A stretch of 64,000 nt of DNA from Runella zeae DSM 19591 (GCF_000423565.1 NZ_AUIF01000031.1:1-64000), one strand, 5' to 3'. Counted from the first letter of the stretch, positions 35,074-46,700 are shown. The notes: a model not told the origin generated them from the letters alone. Program-made: numbers and translations.

Positions 35074-36447
35074 ATGGGTCTGAACACGCGTTGTTTGTTT
35101 TTATTTATTTTTCTTTTTTGTCATTCATTAAAAAGCATCGCCCAAGTATTAACCATCCAAGATGCAATAGAGGCTTCGTTTTCTCACTACCCCACCCTTC
35201 AAGCCAAACAAATGGCTTTAGAAGCCAATAAGGCAAATATAACCGTAGTAAGAGACAACCGATTGCCCAATGTGCGCCTTCACGACCAAATCAACATTGG
35301 TACAGCCAATGGCATCTCTGGCTCTTATTTTTCGTTGGGGTTGATTGTACCTACGTCAGGCGGAAGACGCTCCGAAAACCGTGCCGACCTAGCCTCTGGC
35401 AATATCGCCCTTGCCTCGATGGATTGGGAGGTTTATAATTTTGGGAGATTCGAAGCCGAACAACAACTCGCCCAGACCGACATTGCTGTAGGCGAGTCTG
35501 ACCTTGAGCGCGCAAAATTTGGACTTCGTCAGGCCGTAATCAATACTTATTTAGACCTGCTATGGCTTCAAAAACATCTCAAGATTGAGCAAATGAATAT
35601 TGCTCGGATTGATACTATCAATCGTATTATTACCAACTTGGTACGCAATGGTATCAAGCCAGGCTTAGATTCTTCATTGGTGAGGGTTCAAGTTTCAAAG
35701 GCCAAAATGTCGTATTGGCAAGTATATGAAAATTATCAGCAGGCTTTAATTCAACTTTCAACATTGACAGGTCATTCTGCTGATAAAATCAAAATAGATA
35801 CCACATTTCGCTTAACCAACTTCGCAGCTTCTCCCGCTGTTGCGCTACTTTCAGAGCATCCACTGCTTCGCTATCATGAAGCTGTGGCTCGAAAACAATC
35901 TGCCGAAATCTCTCTTTTACATAAATCAGCCTTGCCGCGATTATCGCTACTGACAGCGGCTTGGACCCGAGGTTCAAGCATCGACGTCGAAAACAACTAT
36001 GGCCCCCTCATGCCAGGCCTCCTATATAGCAAGGCCAATGTGCTAGTGGGAGCAGCTTTTACGGTCAATTTGACTGATTTCCGACGTGCTAATCATCGAA
36101 TACAGCTACAAGAATATCGCGTCAAAGAAACCAAAAACCTACTGGCCAACGAACGCCTAAACCTCCAAAATGCTCAAATGGCAGCCGATTCTGTTTTATC
36201 AGTTTTGAAACTCGAACTGCAAGAGTTGCCACGCGCTTTGCAAGCTGCTAATGCTGCCTACAATCAGCGTTTATCACGATATAATAATGGGCTAGAAAAT
36301 ATTTTGGGGCTAACTGACGCCGTACAAGTATTGCGCAGTGTCGAAAAAGACTATATCGTCACTCAAAGTAGAGCTATCAGAATCCACTTGCAAAGAGCAT
36401 ACGCTACCAATGATTTCGAATCTTTTTTTACGCTGTTTAGGCACTAA
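35074..36447 (+). CDS. TolC-family outer-membrane efflux protein
   Basis: 457 residues with signal peptide (FLFCHSLKSIAQ), then the duplicated OEP pattern: LTIQDAIEASFSHYPTLQAKQMALEANKANI, long coiled-coil helices, and TLNLTDF-like strands (VGAAFTVNLTDFRRANHRI). It should be the outer-membrane duct of the pump encoded by the next two genes. It is first in its operon, unusual compared with adaptor-pump-duct order. The operon is divergent from the two-component genes. Confidence 0.9.
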   Translation: MGLNTRCLFLFIFLFCHSLKSIAQVLTIQDAIEASFSHYPTLQAKQMALEANKANITVVRDNRLPNVRLHDQINIGTANGISGSYFSLGLIVPTSGGRRSENRADLASGNIALASMDWEVYNFGRFEAEQQLAQTDIAVGESDLERAKFGLRQAVINTYLDLLWLQKHLKIEQMNIARIDTINRIITNLVRNGIKPGLDSSLVRVQVSKAKMSYWQVYENYQQALIQLSTLTGHSADKIKIDTTFRLTNFAASPAVALLSEHPLLRYHEAVARKQSAEISLLHKSALPRLSLLTAAWTRGSSIDVENNYGPLMPGLLYSKANVLVGAAFTVNLTDFRRANHRIQLQEYRVKETKNLLANERLNLQNAQMAADSVLSVLKLELQELPRALQAANAAYNQRLSRYNNGLENILGLTDAVQVLRSVEKDYIVTQSRAIRIHLQRAYATNDFESFFTLFRH

Positions 36448-36485
36448 ACGAATGTATTCCGTCGCAATTTTAATCCAAGGCTAAC

Positions 36486-39400
36486 ATGTCGCTTTTGTCC
36501 ACATCTTTAAAGCGCCCTATTTCATCTTTAGTGTTGATTGGGGGCGTGGTTATTTTCTCCATTTTGTCGGCGACTCGCATTCCGATAGATATTTTCCCGA
36601 GACTCAACTCGCCCGTTATTTATGTGATTGAGCCGTATGGGGGGATGTCGCCCGCCCAAATGGAAGGTTTTTTTGCTACCCGAATGCAAGACCAATTTTT
36701 ATATATATCGGGTATTAAAGAGATTCAAAGCAAAAGCGTTCAGGGGCTGACTATTGTCAAACTGGCTTTTTATGAAGGCTCAGATATGGCACAAGCTGCC
36801 GCCGAAGTAGCAATTCAGGTCAATCGTGCCATGAAATTTTTCCCGCCGGGTGCTCTGCCACCTCAAGTAGTGCGGTACGATGCCTCATCGGTACCAATTG
36901 GCGATTTGGTATTTAGTAGCAAAACCCGCCCCTTGAAAGAAATCCATGAGTTGGCCGTTACACGGATTAGACCCTTGTTTTCGACCATATCGGGCCTTAC
37001 TGCCCCGCCGCCTATCGGTACTAACTCCCGCACGGTAGTTATCAATCTCGACCCTTACAAAATCCGTAGTCTAAATGTATCGCCTGATGAAGTAGTGGAA
37101 GCCCTTGCTGCCAACAACGTGATGACGCCCTCAGGAAACATCAGGGTCGAAAACAAAACGTATATTACGACGCTCAATTCGCTAGAAGAAAAAGTAGAAG
37201 ATTTCAATCGTATTTCGATTAGTACAAAAGGCAATCGTAATATCTTTTTAAAAGACGTGGCGACCGTGTCGGATGGCTCCGATGTCACTACAGGTTACGC
37301 CCTCGTAAATGGCAGCCGCTCTTCTTATATCCCCGTTGTCAAAACCGCCGATGCCTCTACTTGGGATGTGGTGAGCCGTTTGAAAGCCAAACTCCCCGAA
37401 ATGCGCAGTTTACTACCCGATGATATTGAGGTTTCGTATGAGTTTGACCAATCTATCTTTGTCATCAATGCCGTCAAGAGTCTGATTTTTGAGGGAGCAT
37501 TGGGAGCTATCCTCACTGGCTTGATGGTATTTTTGTTTTTGGGCGATTGGCGAAGCTCCCTCATTGTGATTATCACGATTCCGGTCTCTATCATCACTGG
37601 CGTGTTTTTGCTCAATTTAGCAGGTCAGACCATCAATATCATGACCCTATCGGGGCTATCGTTAGCGATTGGAATCTTGGTAGATCAAGCTACGGTGACT
37701 ATCGAAAATATCCACCAACATATCGAAATGGGCAAGCCCAAAAATCAAGCCGTTTATGATGCTTGTCGAGAAGTGGCTCTTCCTTTACTTCTGATTTTGT
37801 TTTGTATTTTGGCAGTTTTCGCCCCTTCTTTTATGATGTCGGGAGTGCCTAAAGCGATGTTTTTGCCTTTATCCTTATCCATCGGATTTGCGATGACGGT
37901 CTCCTACTTTTTGGCCCAAAGTTTGGTCCCTATCATGGCCAATTGGTTTATGTCAAACCACAAACATACGCCAAAAGAAGTTACGGATAAGCCTACTTTT
38001 TTTGACAAAATGCGTCACAAATTTATTATTCAAAACAAAACACTCCTAAAATCCAACAAGCTCATTGTCAGCGCTTACTTGGTGATTGTTGTAAGCTTAG
38101 CAGGAGTAGGCTTTTGGTATATTGGGAAAGATATTTTACCGCAAATCAACTCTGGACAGCTTGTTATCAGAATGAAAACTCCCGACGGTACACGTCTGGA
38201 GCGAACCGAAGAAAAAGTAGGAGAATTGTTGTCGCTCGTAGATGAAATATCAGGTGGCAACCTAGCCGTATCATCAGCCTATGTAGGGGTAGTTCCGACC
38301 AACTATGCTACTACCAATCTCTATGTAAGTACCACAGGTACCAACGACGCGGTCATCAAAGTAGCCCTTGACAAAGAATATCACACCAATATGCAAGATT
38401 TCAAGGAACGCCTGCGCACGGCAGTCCATGAAAAAATGCCCGACCTGACTCTTTCTTTTGAACCAGCCGACCTTACCGAAAAACTAATGAGCCAAGGCGC
38501 TAATACCCCTATTGAGGTTCAAGTAGCAGGGCGCAATATGAAACAAATTGAAGGCTATGCCCAAAACCTCGTGGAGGGACTATCCGAAGTACCTTTTTTG
38601 CGGGATGTGAGGATTGTACAACCCCTCAATTTCCCAGTGATTAAAATCAATTTGGATCGTTATAAATTGGCCATGATGGGACTCACTTTACAGCAAGTAG
38701 CTCGCTCTATCACCGCTTCTACTTCTTCCAGCCGATTTACCGAAAAAAACCAATGGCTCGACCGTAACTCCTCTTATACGTATCAGGTACAAGTCCAAAT
38801 CCCCGAGCACGCCATGAGCAGCTTATCTCAGCTACAAGAAATTCCCCTTGTAGCGGGGCAAGTCAGACCCGTATTGTCGGATGTGGCCACTTTTGCTTTA
38901 GAAATGTCGCCGGGAGAATATTCTCGTACAGGCCCACGGCGTTTTTTGACCGTCTCCGCCAATGTCCACCACAAAGACCTTGGTAGTGCTACCACTGCGG
39001 TAGAAAAAGTAGTAGCAAACGCTGGTGAACTGCCAGCCGGCGTAGTTACCCAAATCAAAGGAATGTCTTCGTTATTGACCGAAACCCTCGATAGTTTACA
39101 AACAGGCTTGGGGATCGCTATTTTGGTGATTTTCCTGCTACTAGCGGCCAATTACCAATCTTTCAAACTTTCGTTGGTGGTGCTTTCTACGATTCCGGCG
39201 GTGATTGTGGGGGCGCTTGGACTTCTTTTATTAACAGGCAGCACCCTCAACTTGCAGTCTTACATGGGCATTATCATGTCGGTAGGTATCTCCGTGGCCA
39301 ATGCCATTTTGATAGTTACCAATGCCGAACAACTTCGCTGGGAATACCGCGATGCTCATCGGGCGGCTATCGATAGCGCAGGGATTCGGCTACGACCAGT

Positions 39401-39659
39401 ATTGATGACTAGCTTCGCCATGATTGCTGGCATGATTCCGATGGCCTTAGGTACGGGCGAAGCAGGCGAGCAAGTTGCGCCCTTAGGTAGGGCGGTGATC
39501 GGGGGGCTTATAGCTTCTACCTTAGCTGCGTTGTATATCGTACCTCAAGTATATGTATGGTTGCAAGGAAAAACTACTTTCCAAGACCCTTCATTGTTGC
39601 CCGATTCTACGCAAGACTCCAAAGACGAAATCATCCAAAATCATCAATTAGCTCATTAA
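36486..39659 (+). CDS. RND efflux pump inner-membrane protein
   Basis: 1057 residues, the full size of an AcrB/CusA-type pump: a first helix (about 10-30), porter domain, helices 2-6 (about 335-480), a second helix near 530-550, second porter domain, and the C-terminal helices. In helix 4 the usual Asp-Asp pair reads ILVDQATVTIEN (Asp400, Gln401), and in helix 10 the usual Lys position reads GISVANAILIV. So two classical proton-relay positions are changed. The adaptor follows after a 65-bp gap. The substrate is unknown; the Gln variant argues against assigning AcrB-like behaviour. Confidence 0.92.
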   Translation: MSLLSTSLKRPISSLVLIGGVVIFSILSATRIPIDIFPRLNSPVIYVIEPYGGMSPAQMEGFFATRMQDQFLYISGIKEIQSKSVQGLTIVKLAFYEGSDMAQAAAEVAIQVNRAMKFFPPGALPPQVVRYDASSVPIGDLVFSSKTRPLKEIHELAVTRIRPLFSTISGLTAPPPIGTNSRTVVINLDPYKIRSLNVSPDEVVEALAANNVMTPSGNIRVENKTYITTLNSLEEKVEDFNRISISTKGNRNIFLKDVATVSDGSDVTTGYALVNGSRSSYIPVVKTADASTWDVVSRLKAKLPEMRSLLPDDIEVSYEFDQSIFVINAVKSLIFEGALGAILTGLMVFLFLGDWRSSLIVIITIPVSIITGVFLLNLAGQTINIMTLSGLSLAIGILVDQATVTIENIHQHIEMGKPKNQAVYDACREVALPLLLILFCILAVFAPSFMMSGVPKAMFLPLSLSIGFAMTVSYFLAQSLVPIMANWFMSNHKHTPKEVTDKPTFFDKMRHKFIIQNKTLLKSNKLIVSAYLVIVVSLAGVGFWYIGKDILPQINSGQLVIRMKTPDGTRLERTEEKVGELLSLVDEISGGNLAVSSAYVGVVPTNYATTNLYVSTTGTNDAVIKVALDKEYHTNMQDFKERLRTAVHEKMPDLTLSFEPADLTEKLMSQGANTPIEVQVAGRNMKQIEGYAQNLVEGLSEVPFLRDVRIVQPLNFPVIKINLDRYKLAMMGLTLQQVARSITASTSSSRFTEKNQWLDRNSSYTYQVQVQIPEHAMSSLSQLQEIPLVAGQVRPVLSDVATFALEMSPGEYSRTGPRRFLTVSANVHHKDLGSATTAVEKVVANAGELPAGVVTQIKGMSSLLTETLDSLQTGLGIAILVIFLLLAANYQSFKLSLVVLSTIPAVIVGALGLLLLTGSTLNLQSYMGIIMSVGISVANAILIVTNAEQLRWEYRDAHRAAIDSAGIRLRPVLMTSFAMIAGMIPMALGTGEAGEQVAPLGRAVIGGLIASTLAALYIVPQVYVWLQGKTTFQDPSLLPDSTQDSKDEIIQNHQLAH

Positions 39660-39775
39660 GCTCTAAAACATATCTTAACAGTTAATGGCGCTTCACTTCT
39701 TGAGATTATTTACTCAAAATCAGAATGTTTAGCGACTTAAAATACCTAAAAACTTTTCTCAATTACTTAAATCAC

Positions 39776-40885
39776 ATGAGAATCTCTGAAAGCATTTATA
39801 GTGTAGTAACAGCAATGTTGCTGATACCTACTCTTATTCATTGTACGTCTTCTGAGTCGGACGAGGTAGCCCGTAAAAAGTCTACGAAAAAAGATAAGCC
39901 CAAAATTAATTTCGAAATTGGGACACCCTCTCGCCAAAAAGTGGGGCAAATGGTGCAGCTCCCCGCCGAATTTAAGGCTTTCCAAGAGGTGAATATTTAT
40001 CCAAAAGCCGATGGGTTTGTGGAGCAAGTACTGGTCGATAGGGGCTCCATCGTACGCAAAGGCCAAGTGCTGATGATTCTGGACTCTCCCGAATCCGAAG
40101 AAAGACTCGTAGCGGCTCGCTCAAATACCCTCAAAGCCAATGCCCTGCTCGTAGCAAGCAAAGAGCACTATCGCCGCCTCAAATCTAGCAGTAAGGTACC
40201 CGGCTCGGTTTCGGCCTTAGATTTGGAAACGGCTCACGCCCGCATGATGGCCGATAGCGCCTCTCTACTTGGAGAAGAAGCCAATTTACGTGCCTTGACC
40301 AAAATCAAATCTTATCTCACTGTCACGGCTCCTTTTGATGGTATCATTACAGAGCGGAATGTGCATCCGGGGGCATTGGTAGGATTAGGAGCAAAAATGG
40401 AAGGCCCTATGATGGTGTTACAACAGCAAAACCCTCTTCGTCTGGTCATAGATGTACCCGAAACTTACGCCATGAGCCTAAAAAAAGGAGATGCTGTTTC
40501 GTTTTCGGTAAATACTCTGCCCAATCAAACTTTCCGTGAAAAAATCAGCCGAAGAGCTAGTAACATGAATGAAAAGTTTAGGTCCGAAACTGTCGAAATT
40601 GACGTCCCAAACAACGCTGGCAAATTCAAGCCTGGTATGTTTGCAGAAGTAATTCTCTCTGCTGAAGGAACTCCCAACGCACTGACCGTACCTTCATCGG
40701 CTGTCATTGCCTCTACCGAACGACAGTATATTGTCCGAGTAACAGACGGACGTGCCCAGTTTGTAGATGTAAGAAAAGGCCAACAATCAGGCGAGCTCAC
40801 CGAAGTTTTTGGAAATCTCAATGCCGACGATAAGATTCTGCTCAATCCGCGAGATGACCTCAAAGAAGGAACCTTAGTCCAATAA
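39776..40885 (+). CDS. RND efflux adaptor (membrane fusion) lipoprotein
   Basis: 369 residues from the ATG at 39776 (MRISESIYSVVTAMLLIPTLIHC); a longer reading from 39725 adds 17 residues before the signal. The signal peptide ends at a lipobox-like LIHC, so the protein is probably lipid-anchored. Adaptor features follow: barrel-sandwich hybrid (INIYPKADGFVEQVLVDRGSIVRKGQVLMILDSPE), a short coiled coil (about 85-130) and a beta barrel plus membrane-proximal domain. It connects the RND pump to the TolC-like protein encoded two genes upstream. Confidence 0.9.
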   Translation: MRISESIYSVVTAMLLIPTLIHCTSSESDEVARKKSTKKDKPKINFEIGTPSRQKVGQMVQLPAEFKAFQEVNIYPKADGFVEQVLVDRGSIVRKGQVLMILDSPESEERLVAARSNTLKANALLVASKEHYRRLKSSSKVPGSVSALDLETAHARMMADSASLLGEEANLRALTKIKSYLTVTAPFDGIITERNVHPGALVGLGAKMEGPMMVLQQQNPLRLVIDVPETYAMSLKKGDAVSFSVNTLPNQTFREKISRRASNMNEKFRSETVEIDVPNNAGKFKPGMFAEVILSAEGTPNALTVPSSAVIASTERQYIVRVTDGRAQFVDVRKGQQSGELTEVFGNLNADDKILLNPRDDLKEGTLVQ

Positions 40886-40899
40886 TCAATAGCTCATTC

Positions 40900-41493
40900 A
40901 TGAAAATTTGGTTCGCCATAGGAGTGATTTGGTGGGTAGTGCCTCTCTATGCCCAGCTTCCCACTTCTCTCCCAACCAACGGTGTTTATCTTACTTTAGA
41001 CGATTATTTACATCATCGGCTGACGCATCCGTTTATGAATAAAACCAAAGGGTTTCATGTACGCTTACCCAAAATGAATCGCTTAAAACTCGTCACTCCT
41101 GACTCTACTTATACTTACAAACTGACCGAAATATTTGGCTATCGTGAAGAAGGATACGATTGGTGTTATCGTGAGCATCAGCTCGTAGAAATCGTTTCCT
41201 ATTACGCCCTATCCCCTTCTTCCACTGATGGATTATGGCTTTATCGTCGTCATGATTGGGGAGAAGGAAGTACCAATTTCACCTATTTTTTTAGCAAAAA
41301 TCATTTAGATACACTTGTGTGGCTGAGCCAAAAGAAAATAAAAGAAGCTTATAAAAACGATTTTGATTTTCTCAATTTATTACAAAAAGTACGATGGAAA
41401 AGGATTTTGGATACCTCCACCACTACTCATAAGCCCTTGCTGATAGACATATACGCCACGGCTCATCAAAAGCCTTTGCCTGACAGTTACTAA
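40900..41493 (+). CDS. Secreted hypothetical protein
   Basis: 197 residues with a signal peptide (MKIWFAIGVIWWVVPLYA). The mature part is aromatic-rich (EGYDWCYREHQLVEIVSYYAL, LYRRHDWGEGSTNFTYFFSKNH) and fits no family I recognise. It begins 14 bp after the adaptor gene, so it is probably part of the pump operon, perhaps as a small accessory. No catalytic motif is visible. Confidence 0.65.
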   Translation: MKIWFAIGVIWWVVPLYAQLPTSLPTNGVYLTLDDYLHHRLTHPFMNKTKGFHVRLPKMNRLKLVTPDSTYTYKLTEIFGYREEGYDWCYREHQLVEIVSYYALSPSSTDGLWLYRRHDWGEGSTNFTYFFSKNHLDTLVWLSQKKIKEAYKNDFDFLNLLQKVRWKRILDTSTTTHKPLLIDIYATAHQKPLPDSY

Positions 41494-41512
41494 CATCCTC
41501 TCCGCTCATTTC

Positions 41513-43561
41513 TTATACTTTTAGTCCTTGTATCCGATAAGCATTCAAGATAGCCAATAAGGCTACTCCTACATCTGCAAAAACAGCCTCCCACATCGTA
41601 GCGAGGCCACCTGCCCCTAATATCAACACAATCGCTTTCACTCCAAATGCCAAACTGATATTTTGCCACACAATGCGTTTGGTTTGTTTTCCGATATGAA
41701 TAGCCATCGGAATTTTGGAGGGTGCATCATCCTGAATAACAATGTCGGCGGTTTCGATGGTAGCATCACTTCCCAAACCTCCCATTGCGATGCCCACATC
41801 ACTCAGGGCTATCGCTGGAGCATCGTTTACGCCATCTCCCACAAAAGCGACAGTCTCGTTTTTGGCTTTAAGAACCTTTACTTTGTTTACTTTATCTTCG
41901 GGCAACAAATCTCCAAAAGCATTTAGGATAGCGAGTTTCTGGGCTACGGCCTGTACCACCGTACTTTTATCACCGCTCAACATCGTTACTTTTATTCCCC
42001 ATTTTTTTAGCGCATTCACCGTTTGGGAAGCATCTTCTTTGATTTCGTCGGCAATCGTCAGATAACCCACAAATGCTTTATTGAAAGCCACTGCAATGAG
42101 CGTATCAACAATACTTTGAGGATTTACATCATACTGAATCCCAAACTTATCCATCAATTTAAAATTACCAACCAACAGTTCATTGCCTTCAATGATGGCT
42201 TTTAGGCCATGTCCCGCTATTTCTTCCACCTCCTGAAGTGGGATAGAGACATCCGCTGCCCCCACATATTGATGAATCGCCGTAGCTACTGGATGGGTGC
42301 TTTTGCTTTCTAAAGTATTGACCATTTGAAGCATTTTGATTTTATCAAATTCTTCTTTAAAAACAACTTCCTGCACTTTAAAGACCCCTTTGGTCAGGGT
42401 TCCTGTTTTGTCCATGACTACATGCTGAATATTGGCCATTATGTCTAAAAAGTTACTCCCTTTAAACAAAATGCCATTGCGCGATGCAGCGCCTATTCCT
42501 CCAAAATACCCCAACGGAATAGAAATCACCAAGGCACAAGGGCAGGAAATAACCAAGAAAATCAAGGAACGATACAACCATGTTTTGAAGTCATAGGTAT
42601 CCACAAAAAAGTAAGGCAACAAACAAATACCTAACGCCAACCCCACCACCATAGGAGTATATATTTTAGCAAACTTGCGAATAAAAAGCTCAGTGGGAGC
42701 CTTTTGAGCAGCGGCGTTTTGTACCAACTCAAGGATACGACTCAATTTGCTATCCTTGTAGGCAGTAGTGACTTTTACTTGAGCTACTCCGTTGAGATTT
42801 ATCATTCCAGCCAGCACGCCTTCTCCTTTGGTTTTAGTATCAGGTTTGCTTTCACCCGTCAAAGCAGCCGTATTGAAAGATGCACTGTCAGAAAGGAGCA
42901 CGCCATCCAAAGCCAGTTTTTCGCCAGCTTTGAGCTGAACAATAGCGCCAATTTCTACGAATTCGGCCTTTACAATGTGAGTTTGACGATTGTCCATCAC
43001 CAACGTAACTTCATCGGGGCGCTGGTCTAGCAAGGCTTTGATATTGCCCTTGGCTCTTTTTACTGCTAAAGTTTGGAATACCTCTCCAACCGCATAAAAA
43101 AGCATTACTGCCACCCCTTCTGGATACTCTTGAATCGCAAAGGCCCCGACTGTAGCGATGGTCATCAAGAAAAATTCCGAGAAAATCTCACCTTTTGTTA
43201 TGCTTTCAAAAGCCTCTTTTATGACTGGAAGTCCAACCGGCGCATACGCTACTAAATACCAGACGATACGTATCCATCCTCCAAACCAGTTTTGAGGAAT
43301 CCATTGATCTAAAGCAATGGCGATTAGCAACAATACCAACGAAATGACAGAAGGTAAAAATAGCTGGAAAGTCGTTTGGTTTCCTGCCGAATGCTCATGG
43401 TCATGACCATCATCATCATCATGGTGTTCATCATGCTGATGTGTAGTGCAGCAAGTATCATCTTTGAGTAGCTCTTTTGCTCCTGCTTTAGTATATATTT
43501 GTTCTTCCTGAACACCACAAAGCTGCTTGCCTTGTGCGTCATAAATATGCTGATGCTCCAT
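41513..43561 (-). CDS. P1B-type heavy-metal ATPase (Zn/Cd/Co-type)
   Basis: 682 residues with an N-terminal His/Asp-rich tail (HQHDEHHDDDDGHDHEHS, about 41-58) in place of an HMA domain, then eight predicted helices, the metal channel SCPCALVIS in helix 6, the phosphorylation site DKTGTLTKG, the nucleotide-site STHPVATAI, and GDGVNDAPAIALSDVGIAMG. The CPC together with the His-rich tail fits the ZntA/CadA class that exports Zn2+, Cd2+ or Pb2+, but Cu+ cannot be excluded. It lies just downstream of the czcCBA-like operon on the same strand, with 180 bp between. Confidence 0.92.
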   Translation of the reverse strand: MEHQHIYDAQGKQLCGVQEEQIYTKAGAKELLKDDTCCTTHQHDEHHDDDDGHDHEHSAGNQTTFQLFLPSVISLVLLLIAIALDQWIPQNWFGGWIRIVWYLVAYAPVGLPVIKEAFESITKGEIFSEFFLMTIATVGAFAIQEYPEGVAVMLFYAVGEVFQTLAVKRAKGNIKALLDQRPDEVTLVMDNRQTHIVKAEFVEIGAIVQLKAGEKLALDGVLLSDSASFNTAALTGESKPDTKTKGEGVLAGMINLNGVAQVKVTTAYKDSKLSRILELVQNAAAQKAPTELFIRKFAKIYTPMVVGLALGICLLPYFFVDTYDFKTWLYRSLIFLVISCPCALVISIPLGYFGGIGAASRNGILFKGSNFLDIMANIQHVVMDKTGTLTKGVFKVQEVVFKEEFDKIKMLQMVNTLESKSTHPVATAIHQYVGAADVSIPLQEVEEIAGHGLKAIIEGNELLVGNFKLMDKFGIQYDVNPQSIVDTLIAVAFNKAFVGYLTIADEIKEDASQTVNALKKWGIKVTMLSGDKSTVVQAVAQKLAILNAFGDLLPEDKVNKVKVLKAKNETVAFVGDGVNDAPAIALSDVGIAMGGLGSDATIETADIVIQDDAPSKIPMAIHIGKQTKRIVWQNISLAFGVKAIVLILGAGGLATMWEAVFADVGVALLAILNAYRIQGLKV

Positions 43562-43679
43562 AACACTACATTGATTTACAAATCATTACAACAAAAAAAC
43601 CAATTCTACTTTCATACTTAAATCAAAAATAAATTTTGAAAAATAGTAAGTAGTTACGCAGAATTTTGATATTCTAACT

Positions 43680-43695
43680 CCAGCCTTTAGGCTGG
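43680..43695. repeat. GCCTTTAGGC-type intergenic palindrome
   Basis: CCAGCCTTTAGGCTGG is a perfect 6-bp-arm palindrome around TTTA in the 183-bp gap between the RND gene and the P-type ATPase. A close relative is at 30667-30687. Confidence 0.5.
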
Positions 43696-43743
43696 GGAAA
43701 CAATGGCTTTGTACAAAAATCCCGCCTTTATTTTAGAGCATAG

Positions 43744-46700
43744 CTAAAACTCCTTCACCTTACGTTTTTCGCTAAAGTAGGTTTCTAAGGCCCTTTTTCC
43801 AAAGGCATAAAATACCACAGGTGTCACAATCATATCTAGCAATGTGCTGGAAATCAATCCTCCTAAAATCACCGTAGCCACAGGATAGAGAATCTCTTTG
43901 CCCGCCGCTTGGGGGTCTAGCATCAGCGGAATCAAAGCCAATGCCGCCACCAAGGCCGTCATCAACACTGGCACAAGCCGCTCCAACGATCCACGCACAA
44001 TCATATGCTTTCCAAAAGTCTCTCCTTCATGCTCTACGAGATGGATATAATGCGAAATCATCATGATACCGTTGCGACTCGCAATCCCCGTCAGTGTAAT
44101 AAAACCCACCAACGTAGCCACCGAAAACACTCCCCCCGTAAGACTTACCGCTACCACGCTACCCACAAGCGCTAAAGGTACATTTAGCATGATTTGCAAC
44201 ACCATACGGCTTGATTTGAAGTGGGAAAAAAGCACCAAATAGATTCCCAAAATGGAAAAAATGCTTAAAAGCGCAATCAACTGAGTAGCCGACGACTGAC
44301 TTTCTATCAAACCAGAATATACCACATAATAACCAGCGGGCAGCTGCAACTGACCCACTTTTTTCTTGATTTCGTCAACCGCACTTCCCAAATCTCGCCC
44401 TTGGACATTAGCCGAAATCACCATACGGCGTTGGGTATTTTCGTGCATTACCTGATTGACAGTCACGGTTTGCTCAATGTCCGCAATCTGCTCCAGAGGC
44501 ACAAGCCTCCCGTCGGGAGTACTGATTTGGGTATTGCGAATCGCTTCGAGATTAGAACGTTCTTGTTCGTTGGCCCGAACCAGAATATCAAAAGATTTTT
44601 GTCCGTCATAGATTTGTCCCGTTACTTTACCGTTATAAAAAACCTCCAACTCTTCCGCCACTTTGCCCGCTTGTAGCCCATAGCGTTGGAGGGCATCACG
44701 CTTGATTCGAATCAAAAGCTGAGGCACCATCACTTGTCGCTCAATGTTGAGGTCAGTGACACCCGCTACTCCTTGCATCACATTCTTGATTTCACCCGCT
44801 TTACTTCTCAGTTCGGTGAGGTCGTTGCCGTAAAGCTTTAGGGCTATTTGTGCCTGTACACCCGATAGCAAATGCTCAATTCTGTGCGAAATCGGTTGGC
44901 CTACGCTGATATTTACACCCTTGATCACCAACAGTTTTTTTCTAATATCGGCAATGATTTCCTCCCGACTCCGCTCGACTTCACTTTTGAGGGCTACTTC
45001 GATCTCCGAACGGCTCACCGGCTCCACGTGCTCGTCTAGCTCGGCTCGTCCTGTTCGACGGCTTGCATATTCGACCTCTGGCACTTGCAACATGAGTTTT
45101 TCGGCCAATGTCCCCATCCGATTCGACTCTTCCAAAGAAGTACCGGGTGGAGCAATGAGATTTATCGTAAAAGAACCTTCGTTGAAAGGAGGCAAAAATT
45201 CTGTACCAAAAAAAGGAATCGCTCCCATTGAAATCACAATCATCAAAATTGCCGCTCCTATGATAGACTTGGGGCGTTGTAAAGCCCAATCTAGAAGTCT
45301 AGTATCTTGTTTCTTGAGCCAACATACGATTTTTGTGTCTTCTTGATGCCCTTCGGCACCCAAAAAATTGCCCCAAAAACCCTTGTGCTGAGTTGATTGA
45401 TTTTTACTGCTTAACAAATAGCTACACAGTACGGGCGTAACCGTGAGCGACACAAACAACGACGCCGTAATAGACGTAATATAAGCAATGCCCAAAGGTG
45501 CGAAAATGCGGCCTTCGATACCTTCCATGAAAAACAAAGGCACAAAAACCAATACTACGATAACAGTGGCATACACAATCGAATTCCGAACTTCCGAACT
45601 TGCTTCGTACACCACTCGTAATGTAGACTTAGGATTGCCTAAAGCTTTGTTTTCGCGCAATCGACGAAAGACATTTTCGACATCTACAATGGCGTCATCT
45701 ACCAATTCTCCAATCGCAATTGCCAATCCTCCGAGTGTAAGGGTGTTGATAGAAACATGAAGCAATTGAAAAATAATAGCCGTAATCACCAACGACAACG
45801 GAATAGCCGTAAGGGTAATAACGGTGGTGCGTAGATTCATCAAAAACAAAAACAAAATAACCACTACCAATATAAAGCCATCTCGTAACGCCTCGACAAC
45901 ATTGTTAATGGAGTTTTCGATGAAGTTTTTTTGCTGAAAAATCTTGGGATTCAGTCTTACATCTTTGGGTAAAGCTTGCTGCAATTCGACACAGGCTTTT
46001 TCTATTTCGTTGGTAAGTGCCACGGTATTGGCACCCGGCTGCTTTTCTATCGCCATGATTACAGCAGGTTTTCCATTGATACTGCCATCTCCTCGTTTGA
46101 AAGCCGCGCCAAACTTCACTTCTGCTACTTGTTTAAGTAGGATAGGCTGCCCGTTGCGGCTTGTTATGACAGTATTCCCCAAGTCGTCTAGCGACTCGGC
46201 TCTTCCTACATTTCGAATCAAGACTTCGGTGCCGTATTCATAATAAAAATTCCCCGTGGTATTGCGAGTGGCTTGCCCGAGGGCTTTTTCGACTTCGTCG
46301 AGTCCTACCCCAAATTGTTTGAGCTTGGCACTTGATACCTGTACTTGGTACTGCAAACGGTCGCCTCCTATGGGTATCACTTGAGATACACCCTTGATAG
46401 TGAGCAATCTACGGCGTATTGTAAAATCAGCCAAGGTACGCAATTCAGCCGGAGTGGTGGTTTTATCGGCACTAAGGCCAATGTACATAAACTGCCCCAT
46501 TACCGACGTAATCGGCCCCATGATAGGCATGATACCCGTCGGCAGCGAAACGGTTTGGAGTTTTTCGGCCACCAATTGCCTAGCACGATAGATGTCGGTA
46601 TTCCAGTCAAATTCTACATACACCATGCCCAGTCCAATCGCCGAACTACTCCGCACAGCTTCCACGCCAGGCGCGCCATTGAGGGCTGTCTCTACAGGTA

